From Hondaea fermentalgiana (lineage: Eukaryota > Sar > Bigyra > Thraustochytrida > Thraustochytriidae), in contig NPFB01000074.1 of the NCBI GenBank assembly GCA_014084085.1, forward strand, positions 154,085 to 218,084: 64,000 nucleotides of DNA, read 5' to 3'. This document shows, one piece after another, positions 18,367 through 27,787 of the stretch (positions are counted from its first letter, which is position 1; every line of letters starts with the position of its first letter). The translations under genes and the position numbers were made by a program. Below the pieces are notes generated by a model, which was not told where the DNA came from, did not search any database, and saw only the letters and a list, made by a program, of their open reading frames with translations.

Positions 18367-19966
18367 CTACAAGTCGTGATAACACATGACCGGCATTCGA
18401 GCGGGAACTCGCACAGGACGGGAATAGTCCGAAAGATGCGGATACATTCGACAAAGAAAGGCCGCGATTTCGTGCAACTCGCTCATGAGGGACTCGTCTA
18501 AATACGGAATCTGTGGTTGCTCGCCATTGCTCACGCGACGAGTACGGCTTTTGTCGGCCGAGTGCTCTACTAAACCTTTCACCATTTCCACGAACTGCGC
18601 TGCACAAATGCGACGGACGTGAGGCCATTGATCCGTGGGTTTGAGGTCCTTTGACCAGTCTTTGTCGCGCCACCAGAGCAGTTTCTCGAGCCTCTTGCGC
18701 AGCGAGCTTCGATTACGATTCGGTCTCAATGCAGCCAGCTCTCCCTGGAGACGCGCGGTCTCGCATTCATCGCCTTGGATCGACGAACGATTGAGTCGGT
18801 CCACGAGCGTGGCACGTTTGCAATCAATCTCGCGATTGAAAGACTTGCAAATGTTGCTAAATGGCTGTATTTCGTTTTCGTGATGGTTGAATGCCGCGAG
18901 AAGAAGGACTACGTTCTCGTTCCAGGTGTAGGTCTGCATCTGCTGTCTGTCTGGATTCTGCCCAAAACCTTGATCGAGCTGACGGAGGCGCCGCATGACT
19001 GCTTCAATTCTCTCCTTTTCAACTGCAGGCAACGTGACGTCAGGGTCGCCACTCTGTTCACTAGCGCCACTGGCGCCTTCGAGGGGATTCGTCATAGGAG
19101 GCGGAAGTCCGAAAGGAATCTCGTTGCAAGTCACAATTATTGGCCCAGAGTCCAGCGCGTCCTGCGCCACCGTGGCACTATCAGGTGTATCGTTGCACAC
19201 GCGCTTGTTCAGTGATGATATGGGGCTAGAAGACTGTGTGCGCTTAAGTTTTGTTCGTAAGCATCCAATATCTGTTGACCATGGATAGAAATCTTCAGGA
19301 CGCCAATTTCCAGGCGTGGAATTGGCGCGCCTGGGGGGGGGCTGGCGGGATCGGATCGCTGTGAGGAGGTGGCCTACCCTCGGGGTCCGCTGGTGGATAG
19401 TATCCATCAATCTCGGACAAGCTGCATTCGATGATGTCGATGGAACCGCCAGGATCCTGTATCGGATTCTTGACGACGTCAATATCAAGAAATCGCGTTT
19501 GTTGGCTGAAGACGCAATTTCCAGCTTGAGTTTCGAATTCAAATTCCTCCGTTGTCGAAGCTGCAGAATCAGGAAAGGTAGATGTATCTTGACCAAGACT
19601 GGTGATGCACGCGAGCGTGGCGCCCTTTGCGCCAAGAGGGTCTTGTGTAGGTTCCGAAAGCTCGTACTTGCTTGACTGCCAAAATGAGCCACGAACAGGT
19701 TTCTTGCGACGTGGCCACCGTCTCTTATTTCCCTTCGCGCCGGCCCCGGGCTCGAACTTGTTGGAATCAAGCGTCTGGCTGCCTGAGCCAAGACTTCTCT
19801 CCTGGTTTTTGTTTCCATGTGCGGCCTCTTGCTCGAGTATGTATGTCTCTTTCTCACCTGTCTGCTGCTTCTTTGCAGTAGAGTCTGCGAGGTGCACTTC
19901 GTCATCACTGTTGCCTCGGACTTGAGACATCTTCATTTCGTATCGTAGGATATGCTTTCCAGTCAA
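18367..19966 (-). CDS. Unrecognised protein with an apparent frameshift in a homopolymer
   Basis: Two overlapping minus-strand frames look like one gene. The 5' part (19966 down to about 19340) is hydrophilic and plausible: MTGKHILRYEMKMSQ, KYELSEPTQDPLG, FLDIDVVKNP, YYPPADPEG. It turns implausible after a run of nine C on the minus strand (plus-strand G 19333-19341). The 3' part, in the +1 frame, becomes plausible there (GNWRPEDFYPWSTDIGCL) and runs to 18367. It contains a helical region with VEKERIEAVMRRLRQLDQGF, RSSLRKRLEKLLWWRDKDW, WPHVRRICAAQFVEMVKGLV and SELHEIAAFLCRMYPHLSDY. Skipping one base in the run would join them into about 530 residues. I do not recognise the family. It could be an assembly error, a true mutation or programmed slippage. 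It converges on the SAYSvFN gene. Confidence 0.6.
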
Positions 19967-20210
19967 GCAGCTTTGGCAGCTTCAGCAGGAGCTTTGGCGG
20001 CAGCTCGACGTCGGGTTCGTCGAGACGACGACGTCGTACAGCACCGACTGGCCTGTACCCGTGTTCAAAGCAGCGGCGCCTCGCCACGCCCCACCTCGCC
20101 TCTTCGCCCTCGCCCCCGCTCTCGCACGGAACGCTGTGCAGAGCAGCGCGCAGGCGCGTCTCGAGCCCGCCTTTCGCCGTCTATCGACGTTTGTCCGCAA
20201 GCGCGCGTCC

Positions 20211-20300
20211 ACAAAGCCAAGCTAAGCCAAGCCAAGCCAAGCAAAGCAAAGCAAAGCAAAGCAAGACGCCAAGCCAAGCCAAGATAAGCAAAGCAAAGCC
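20211..20300. repeat. CAAAG/CCAAG short tandem repeat block
   Basis: The plus strand reads as runs of GCCAA and GCAAA pentamers (for example AAGCCAAGCCAAGCCAAGC, then GCAAAGCAAAGCAAAGC), interrupted once by GACGCC and resuming. It is a degenerate pentameric simple repeat and lies outside any supported gene. Confidence 0.85.
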
Positions 20301-21981
20301 AAACCGTGCAAGCTTGCGCTCTCTCGCTCGACGCCCAGGCGTGGTCGATCTCTCGCCGACTGGTGATCGGGGTTTGCTCGCAGCCGCTGCGACGCGCGAC
20401 TTGCGTTCGTTCGAGCGGGGCGTGAAGAACCTGCCAAGTCGAGTCGCCTCGCCGGGGCAAGTTTCTGCACCTTTTTTGTCGCCCCAAGACGAGCGGCTTT
20501 CGAAGGAAAAGGAAGACATGTAGGAAGAAACAGGAAGAACTTGAAAGGAAAGGAGGAAGCAAAGAAGCGGGTGCGGGCCGCTTCCGCGCTTCCGCTCGCT
20601 CACTTCCTCGCGCTCTCGCGCCCGCCCGCCGGCGCCGTCTGCGCGATCGCACGCCTGCACGCTCGTATCGCACGCGCCGCAAGGCCGAGCGCACGGCAGC
20701 GGCAGGGAAGCGGCGCGGCGGCCTCTAGCTCCCGCCTGTGAGTGCACCTCTGGCCGAGCCAGGCGGAGCCTCCTCTGGCCGAGCCAGGCCGCCCACCGGT
20801 GTGTGCCTGTCGTTCCTATAAATTCGAATTCATTTCCCCGATGCAGAAACAAAGAAAGAAGTACGAGCTGCGCCTGACAATCAGCCTCGCTGCGGCTCTG
20901 CGCGGCTCCGCGCTGGCTGGCGAGATCTTCGATTTTTCTTGCCGCCGCAATCATGATGGCGAGAGCCTGCGCTCCGAGTCGCATCGCCAGCGAGAGCCTG
21001 CGCCGGACCCGACCGGATGAAGCCGCCGCAGCGCTAGCCCGCCCCGTCCTTGCGTGCACAGCGGGAAACTGCGAGCTTCCGGTGCTCAAAGTTGCCGCAG
21101 TGCTCGCTCGAGCTCCGGCTCCATCTGCCACCGACCACGATGGTCGCGTCGTTGTCATTGCCGAGCTCGACGCCAAGCCGTCCCTTCTCCGCGTCGACTC
21201 CTCATCGCGCATCTTGCGTCGTGCAATGGTTGGCTGCTGGTGTTCCACTGTCGATTACTAGCGACCAGCCACCGCGCAACTTGAACTGTCTGGTGTCCAT
21301 CGGCCGGTCGGAGAGGAGAGGAGGAGAGGACAGGACAGGACAGGACAGGTCAGGAGGAGAAGAGAGGAGGGGCGATGGGGCGGCCAGGGCCAGGCGGGGC
21401 TGCGGCCGCGAGGCCGGCGGAGACGACGTCGCCTCGTCGGCGGGGCCGCGGCTTCTTTGGACTCTTGTGCGGTCGTTGGCCGGCCTCGTTCAAGGGAGGC
21501 GGGCTCGGTAGTTGGAGCCTGCCCGGCAGCGTGTGGCCCCTCAGGTTCTCCGCGCGGGAACCGGCCCCCGCCCACAGCCTTGACCGACCGCCGCAGTGCC
21601 GCTCCTTGTTTGCTGTATTTTGCCATAAGAGACCCCTAAGAACCGCTCGAGGCGAACCTGACACCCCACAATATCCCGCACCAGCCCCCACCTCCTCAGG
21701 TTGCTGATATTGTCTTGCAACGGGCGACGGGCAATGCTCTCCTTCAGTTCATTCTTTAGTTGTGAGAATGTGGGACGTACGAGAGCCGAAGTAGGGGCCA
21801 CGCGGGATTTCATTGTCCCACCACAACCGCTTGCAAAAGATATCAAGATCTTTCTTCAAGCCCTTGCCAGCGGCCACCAATGGCTACGAAAGGCAAGCGG
21901 GGGTCACGGTGCAGAGGAAAGCTGGAATCTACAGTCTAGCGAGGCACGAAGTGGCCGCGTGTCCGCCTCCGCTCCGTGAAC

Positions 21982-22029
21982 TTTCTCTTTTCTTTTCTTT
22001 TCTTTTCTTTTTCCTTTTTTTTTTTTTTT
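21982..22029. repeat. Pyrimidine tract, TTTTC repeats plus poly-T
   Basis: The plus strand has TTTTC repeated about six times, then TTTTTCC and a run of about 15 T. Read on the minus strand, this is a poly-A run followed by AAAAG repeats, directly after the stop codon of the PHD-like frame. Confidence 0.85.
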
Positions 22030-22216
22030 AACTTTGACAGTCTATGCACAGCCAACGCTCAGTAGGAAGACCAACAATGCCAGCGCAGACCTTATGCCAG
22101 CGCCGACACTTTGCCCCGCCGCGTTGATGGCGATTGTAGCGCGCGACAGCGGTAGCCAGGCATGTCGTCTGCATGCTGGAGTGTTCTATTCTGCTGGCCA
22201 GGAGCACCTTGAGCAA
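22028..22216 (-). pseudogene. Possible PHD-finger relic
   Basis: The last 25 residues of this minus-strand frame match the second half of a PHD finger: AKCRRWHKVCAGIVGLPTERWLCIDC gives Cys, Trp-His, x2, Cys, then Trp-x-Cys-x2-Cys. The first half of the zinc finger is missing in this frame and the upstream sequence is not protein-like. The stop codon is followed at once by a run of about 15 A and then AAAAG repeats on the same strand, as at the 3' end of a retrocopied sequence. It may be a truncated retroelement or retrogene; a chance match is possible over so short a span. Confidence 0.35.
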
Positions 22217-24043
22217 AATTCCGGCACGCCTCGGCTAATGCCTAGCGATCGCAAGATTATGCACTTAAATTTCGAAAGTAATCTTCATTGCATGACGAGC
22301 GCGTTAAACTCATTATTTTCGCGAAGCGCGACGCACCAGCGTCCTCCAGACAGACGAGCTTCGTGACTTGAATTCTTGGCTCTCTCATGTTCTTTTCTTT
22401 CTTTTTCTTCTTCTTCTGGTGTGCAATTGCTTCCTTTCCATCCGCCAGCGGCCGACAGCAACGACATCGACTGAGCGGCGAGTCTTGCGCATCTCAGAGA
22501 TCGGGTTGGCTGGCGAGCCAGCGCACGCTCTCTTTGAAAATACAAACTGAACGACCCTTGCTCGCACGCCTCGAGGCCCTGCGAGGAGGTCGGGGTCCTC
22601 GCGAGCCAGTTCCGGGCGACGCTGCCCCTCAGGTCTTGGATCGAATTCAAGGCCAACTGCAAAGAACTTTTATAATAAAGCACATAAGCCCACCTTGCGC
22701 AAAGGCTCTATTCGGAAGTGGGCCACGCTCTCGTTAGCCATTCACACTAGCTCCGTCAGCGCCAATTTGTCCCCTTCCTCGAAAGATTCAGTGAGCGATC
22801 AGCCAGCTGCAGCTGGCCATGATGGATTGGCTCACCGGCCAACGTCACGACCTTATTGTTAATCACGAAATAGCATATTAGAGTCACGGCCCGGTTTCTA
22901 CGCAGCGGACGCTGCACTTCACGCGTTCATAATACCTCTCCATGGACTGACGAGGATGGCGCCAACATCTTGCGTCGCGTCAGCCTTCATCCGTCAGATG
23001 TTCACCGGCAATCGCAGCGTGACGCGCGGCACGAATACTCTCAATCTTGATCGTGCACGGCTTCAAATGCCAGTGGCGGCGACGCAGAGCTTGAGGAAGG
23101 TGACGTGCGTCGCGGTGATCTGGCGTTCAAGAACAGACTGGCCTTGCCAACGCTTGCGGCTTGCGGCCTTTTATAGCTTTTGATTAAGGCTGCAAGTAAG
23201 GTGACAGTCTCATATAGGTTCTCGGCCAGAGTGCTGGCGGATTTCTTTCCAACTCATGGTGGTTCGTCGCTTCGACGGGCCCAATCACCCTTCCCTCCAA
23301 TTTATTTGCAGAAGTGGAGCAAGCAAGAGAAGCCAGCACTACCAAAAGAAGCCACACGTTCTCGAGTTTACTTGTTAATTTGTTTGTGAATTTGCGTTTT
23401 TCTTCCAAAGAAGAGGAGAGGAAGCGGTGCTCGTCGCCCAGCAAATCGTCAGGCCCAGACTCAACCTGAATGACGCCAACGAGAACATGATCGCCTCGTC
23501 GACCAAGTTCGCGCCGCCTTCAGCCAGATTCGCGCCCCTTCGGCTCTTCGCGTCGCCTCCTATTCTCTCCTTCCTCCTCGCCGAGCGTCATCACCGCATG
23601 ATCCGAAGACTGTCGGCCAACGCGGATCTCTCCCCTCGGGACCGCTCGCTCGCTCGCCATCCGGCGAGAACCTGCGCGCCGGATCTTCCTCCACCCAGCG
23701 GCCCTCGCGCGGTCTTCTTCGGCGCTCCTCCGCGCCGAACTCCCAGGGAAGGTGAGCGAAGCAAGATTGACCGCGCAAGAGACGCTGGGCGATCTGTCTC
23801 GACGCGACGCCATTCTCTGATCGCAAGCGCGCGCACGCAGGCCGCAGCTCGCCCGCAGGCGCCGCCCGCTGTCCTCGCCGCCGCCCGTCGCGCCTCGGCC
23901 TCGGCCCCGCGCCTCTGCTCGCCGCCAGCCAGGTCGGCAAAGGAAAAGGGCGAACCATTGCGAAGCCAACGTTCGGGGCCGTCGAGCACTTGCCAAGCAG
24001 GACTTGCTGCAGCAGTAGCAGCCAAGAAGAAAGAACAGCAAGC

Positions 24044-24688
24044 ATGTCGCCTCCAGGGACGCTCAAGAAGGGCGAGGTCGACCTCGGTACCAGTATCATG
24101 GCTGTGAGCTTTGGGTCCGGCGTGATCGTTGGCGCCGATAGCCGAACGTCGACCGGGTCCTATATCGCAAACCGCGTCTCGGACAAGCTGACCCCCGTCC
24201 ATGACTATGTGTACTGCTGCAGGTCTGGTAGCGCAGCAGATACGCAGGCAATCTCTGACATTGTTCGCACGCAGCTCGGCAACCACGCCGTGGAACTCGG
24301 ACGGGCCCCCGCTGTCAAGACCGCAGCCAAGCTCTTCCAACGCTACTGCTACGAGTACAAGGACCGTCTCATGGCCGGCATTATCTGCGCTGGGTTCGAC
24401 CCTGTCGAGGGCGGAACTGTGTATTCTATCCCTCTCGGAGGTGCCATGATCAAGCAGCCCTTTGCCATTGGTGGCAGTGGATCCACTTACATTTACGCAT
24501 ATTGCGATGCTAACTACCGCGAGAACATGACGCGCGACGAGGCCCACACCTTTGTCAAAAAGGCACTTGCGCACGCCATGGCTCGCGACGGATCCTCGGG
24601 TGGTGTCATCCGCACGGCCATCATTGACGAGAATGGCGTGGAGCGCTTCTTCACGCCTGGCAACGAGCTCCCCTTCACCCTCCAATGA
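24044..24688 (+). CDS. PSMB6: 20S proteasome subunit beta type-1/PSMB6 (caspase-like catalytic subunit)
   Basis: The protein is 214 residues from the ATG at 24044. It is one of the three catalytic beta subunits and cleaves after acidic residues. It is made with a short propeptide that is removed at Gly-Thr (DLG / TSIMAV), leaving the catalytic Thr at the new N-terminus. The catalytic partners are visible: Asp in [20 protein letters not shown] and Lys in [22 protein letters not shown] is diagnostic for beta1. The second residue of the mature chain is Ser instead of the common Thr. The frame is open to 23990, but that would give an implausible Cys/Ser-rich leader. The 214-residue length is close to the usual beta1 length minus a long propeptide. 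Confidence 0.95.
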   Translation: MSPPGTLKKGEVDLGTSIMAVSFGSGVIVGADSRTSTGSYIANRVSDKLTPVHDYVYCCRSGSAADTQAISDIVRTQLGNHAVELGRAPAVKTAAKLFQRYCYEYKDRLMAGIICAGFDPVEGGTVYSIPLGGAMIKQPFAIGGSGSTYIYAYCDANYRENMTRDEAHTFVKKALAHAMARDGSSGGVIRTAIIDENGVERFFTPGNELPFTLQ

Positions 24689-25086
24689 TAACGTTGGCCC
24701 CTCCATCTTAGTATACACAAAGACAACCACACATTCTGCTTTTAATCTTCTGCCTTGACTTTTTTCATCCTCCTCCTCCTTCTTGCTCTCCTTCTTTGTT
24801 ATTTTGCCAGGAAATGCAGACGTCACCTCGTCCTTCGATTGCTATCAGTGTCAAGCACACATAAACCTCCTGAGTTTTCATCCTCCTTCTTCTTCTCCCC
24901 CTTCAGGTTCTCCTTCTTCATCAGTTTCGCAGGACATCCTGATGTCGCGTCGTACTACATGCATCGTGCCTTGTTCCCGGCCTAAAAAACAGTAAATGAC
25001 GGACGGCTCCAGTTGCTTCTGCTTGTGCCGGCCCGAAGTACTAACATAACACATTCTCTTTTGCACGCAACCCACGTCTGGACACG
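24689..25086. other. Intergenic region
   Basis: This is the spacer between two head-to-tail plus-strand genes. It is pyrimidine-rich (CTC/CTT tracts at about 24765-24800 and 24885-24920), which suggests a promoter or 5' leader of the gene at 25087. No gene is seen. Confidence 0.45.
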
Positions 25087-26526
25087 ATGCAGGCCGAAGC
25101 CCGCGCGCTCGTGGAGGCTGTCGAGCGAGAAGCTGCCGCCGCCGCCGCTGCCGCTGTCGGGGCCGGGGCTTCTGCCGTCGAGGGTAACGGTGATCAGAAA
25201 GAAGAGAAGGAGAAGGGGTCCAAGACGTTGCCCACGATGGCGCGCATTGTGGGCAACCTTGTGCTCCGCGGCGAGGAGCCCAAGTACCGAAGACTCGCCA
25301 CGACAAATGAGCTTCTTTCGTCGTGTGTCTTCCCAATCGCGGCAGCATCAAAGCTACTCGCATTCCTTGGCTTTGAGGCCTCACGCGAAGAACCCAAACA
25401 ATCTGCAGAAGATGGCAACGGCGACGGGAAAGCCGCTGCCAGCGACAACAACGATGACGACAGCAAAGAAAAAGATACCGACAATGCCAATGCTCAGGCA
25501 ATCGAGGTCCTCCTGCTGCCCGAAGACTTTGATAGAGACAAGGCACGGGCGGTACAAGAGGCTATTTTCGAGGTGGCCCCGGAGCTCAGTCGCGGCAAAA
25601 GGCAGCGCACCGCCGTTCCAGAATCAGACACTGGAAAGCCATTTGTCGATAGCAGCTCTGTCGCTGCGCCGCCTTCTTCGAGTGCTGTCCCGAGCAAGGA
25701 AGCCATGCAGGCTGTCCAGGAACAAGGAGGAGATGGAGAGGAAGATGAAAATGGCATGACTATTTTTTGTGATGCCTGTGGCAAGGCTCGCATTTTGCGC
25801 AACGAGGAAAAGGATACCTTGCCTCAAGGTATCGACGACGAAACTTGGACGTGCAGCGACTTGCCTCGCCTGCGCGAGCTGGGCAACTGCGAAGCCGTTG
25901 ACGACGAAATCGCTGCAATCACGGGCCCTGTCGTGGGCCGCGTCCTCGCGACGCTAGGAATTAAAACACGCGCAGAGCTCGCAACTCAAGACGTTGCGCA
26001 ATTTGATGCCGGAGAGCACGAGGCGATGCTCGAGTATGCCATCACACGTGCGCAGGAGCTCGAGCTTACAGACCACATGAACGACATTCTTGGCGAGAAC
26101 GCGACCGAGCGCCGATCGGAGCTTGCAGGTCTTAACATCGGCGCTCCAGCCGATATTCTCGATCACAAACCCGACGCAATTCTTCAGCTTTACGCGGCAA
26201 GGCTTCAGTCCGCATCGCCGCCCACGCTCGACGAGGTTACCGCTTGGCACATCCAGGCCAAGGACAAGCTCGAGGAGATTCCGTGGCTCAAGAGCTGGTC
26301 GGTTCTCAATAATCTTGGGCATGCTGCCGACGGTGACGCAAACGTCCCCACGGCGTCTTCATCGTCGTCATCTTCCTCTTCTTCATCGTCTTCGTCTTCG
26401 TCTTCGTCTTCTTCCTCCTCCTCCTCTTCATCCTCGACAGCAAAGGTGGAGAATCAAGAAACTCGTCCGGTGGCCACAAGCCAGCCAGATCAGGTAACGA
26501 CAGACGCGAAAGCAGACGCAGAATAG
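25087..26526 (+). CDS. PUB-domain and CW-type zinc-finger protein
   Basis: The protein is 479 residues. It starts with an Ala-rich helix (1-30). Residues about 50-165 read as a PUB domain: MARIVGNLVLRGEEPKYRRL, TTNELLSSCVFPIAAASKLLAFLGFEA, an acidic Asn/Asp insertion, then IEVLLLPEDFDRDKARAVQE. PUB domains bind the C-terminal tail of the AAA ATPase p97/VCP. Residues about 225-270 form a CW-like zinc finger with C-D-A-C-G-K-A-R, then W-T-C-S and a final N-C; the usual first Trp is replaced by Phe. CW fingers read histone H3 lysine-4 methylation. The next part is helical (GPVVGRVLATLGIKTRAELA, possibly helix-hairpin-helix). A run of about 30 Ser (26357-26437) precedes a charged tail. The combination suggests a link between p97 and chromatin, which is inference. 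It converges on the methyltransferase gene, 91 bp away. Confidence 0.78.
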   Translation: MQAEARALVEAVEREAAAAAAAAVGAGASAVEGNGDQKEEKEKGSKTLPTMARIVGNLVLRGEEPKYRRLATTNELLSSCVFPIAAASKLLAFLGFEASREEPKQSAEDGNGDGKAAASDNNDDDSKEKDTDNANAQAIEVLLLPEDFDRDKARAVQEAIFEVAPELSRGKRQRTAVPESDTGKPFVDSSSVAAPPSSSAVPSKEAMQAVQEQGGDGEEDENGMTIFCDACGKARILRNEEKDTLPQGIDDETWTCSDLPRLRELGNCEAVDDEIAAITGPVVGRVLATLGIKTRAELATQDVAQFDAGEHEAMLEYAITRAQELELTDHMNDILGENATERRSELAGLNIGAPADILDHKPDAILQLYAARLQSASPPTLDEVTAWHIQAKDKLEEIPWLKSWSVLNNLGHAADGDANVPTASSSSSSSSSSSSSSSSSSSSSSSSSSSTAKVENQETRPVATSQPDQVTTDAKADAE

Positions 26527-26617
26527 GATACGACAGACGCAAAAGACGGCGCAGAGCAGAGAGCCCCTCCCAAAGAATCAACGGCGAAGGCGCCCTAGAA
26601 CATGAGTCGCTCTAGTT

Positions 26618-27453
26618 TTAGTAGTCACCTGCTGCAGCGGCAATAGCTGCAGTTGTCCCGGCTAATTTTTGAAGCACGTAAAGATGAAATGCATCTTCCT
26701 CATCCGTTTCTGGATCAGGTATAGAAATTGTGTCAACAAGCGCCCAAGATCGGTGCTCCTCGTCAGGGTCAATAAAGTGTGGAACCCGGGTTGCAGGTTT
26801 GCCTCGCGAGACGAGCAGGTAAAGTCCATTGACGCGAAGTACGCGATGCATTTCTTGCAGGAGCGTCTGCACAGCCGACAAACTTCGCTCCCGGCATACC
26901 ACGCTGTCAAAGAGTGCCTTGTCGAGGACAACATCGAAGCACATGGAAGGCAAACCTTCCAGTCGGAGCGCGTCCATGACGACCCAATCGATGCCAAGCT
27001 TTGCATAACGCGTCTGCATGATGCGAATTACCCGCGCGCATCGATCAAAGCAAGTAATCGATGTGTAGCCCTCCTTGATGAGGTGATGCGGCACGGTCGA
27101 AAGCCCACAACCAGGATAAAGAATTTCAAGGTCTTTGCGCGGAAGGAGACTTAGCAGATGCGATCTGAGCACTGCAAAGGAGACGAGCCAATCTGTGGCG
27201 CCATCCTCTTCGTCGAGGTCCGCAGCCGCTTCGAAGCTCTCCGTGGCGGGCACGATCTCGCGATAAAAGTCATCCCACTATGTGCCCGGCCGTCCGTCAT
27301 TGTCGTTTGCAGCAGCAGCCGCAGTCGAGCAGGGAAAAGTTAGTTTGACTGGCGTCTTTGAGAAGAACGCGCGCCGCGGAACAACCGCGCGCCACCTACG
27401 TAAGCTGCGCTACTATAGTCCGGGTCGCTGCGCGGCGACCCCGGAAGCTCCAT
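26618..27453 (-). CDS. Class I SAM-dependent methyltransferase, EEF1AKMT4/METTL13-like, two exons
   Basis: The model is exon 1 27400..27453 and exon 2 26618..27277, with a 122-nt intron (donor GTAGGT, acceptor CATAG), giving 237 residues. Exon 1 supplies the family's typical start, DYSSAAY, which joins exon 2 as AYWDDFYRE; without it the ORF lacks a Met start. The SAM-binding core follows: LEILYPGCGLSTVPHHL (motif I), YTSITCFDRCARVIRIMQ (acidic residue for the SAM ribose), DWVVMDALRLEG, CFDVVLDKALFDSVVC and a later EMHRVLRVNGLYLLVS. These match the branch that methylates lysines of elongation factor eEF1A in animals. The substrate here is inferred. The enzyme should be cytosolic. Confidence 0.87.
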
Positions 27454-27787
27454 CGCGAGGCGCCTCGTGAACCTTGACTATACCCCTATTGTTTGTTTGC
27501 CTCATTCACTCAAGCATTTTTAGCGACCTTGAATCGACTTTTAAAATGTAGTATGTGACTTTTAAAATGTAGTATGTGACAAAACTTTTACCTGGCCGGC
27601 AGATGGAGGCAAGACTGGTTGCTCTTTATTGTTCTGCACACACGTCTCATTGACTTACTACAGACAGTCAGCCAGCAGGTCTCAGAGTAGCTGCAGCCAG
27701 GTAAGTCGTGTCCTCCTTTGCAAAAAAATCAAAATCGAACTTTATTATTACAAGATAGCAAAGTCAAATGTGTGTACGTAAAACGCC
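27454..27787. other. Intergenic region with a 21-bp tandem duplication
   Basis: The 334 bases between the methyltransferase start and the 3' end of the LRR gene are AT-richer than their surroundings and hold an exact two-copy 21-bp repeat (27536-27577). No gene is seen. Confidence 0.5.
27536..27577. repeat. Exact 21-bp tandem duplication
   Basis: Two perfect head-to-tail copies of GACTTTTAAAATGTAGTATG+T, at 27536-27556 and 27557-27577, followed by the first three bases of a third. It lies 83 bp upstream of the methyltransferase start codon, in its probable promoter. Confidence 0.95.

Larger units (their letters stand above)
19967..24043. other. Gene-poor 4-kb region with low-complexity DNA and possible relics
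   Basis: No intact gene is supported. It contains a CAAAG/CCAAG short-repeat block (20211-20300), GGACA pentamers (21325-21350), a pyrimidine tract (21982-22029), and degenerate ORFs with no family likeness. The interval 22700-23400 has lower GC and a TATA-like CTTTTATAGC at 23168-23177. On the minus strand a PHD-like cysteine pattern occurs at 22028-22216. A minus-strand frame at 23184-23444 (with a hydrophobic VWLLLVVLASLAC) is unassigned. The last few hundred bases should hold the promoter and leader of the proteasome gene. Confidence 0.45.

Noticed and set aside
20065..21248. Overlapping long ORFs (209 and 355 codons) on the minus strand
   Set aside because: They run through pentamer repeats and show Ala/Leu/Cys low complexity; no domain.
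23184..23444. 86-codon minus-strand ORF with one hydrophobic stretch
   Set aside because: Too short, no family likeness and no neighbouring exons found.
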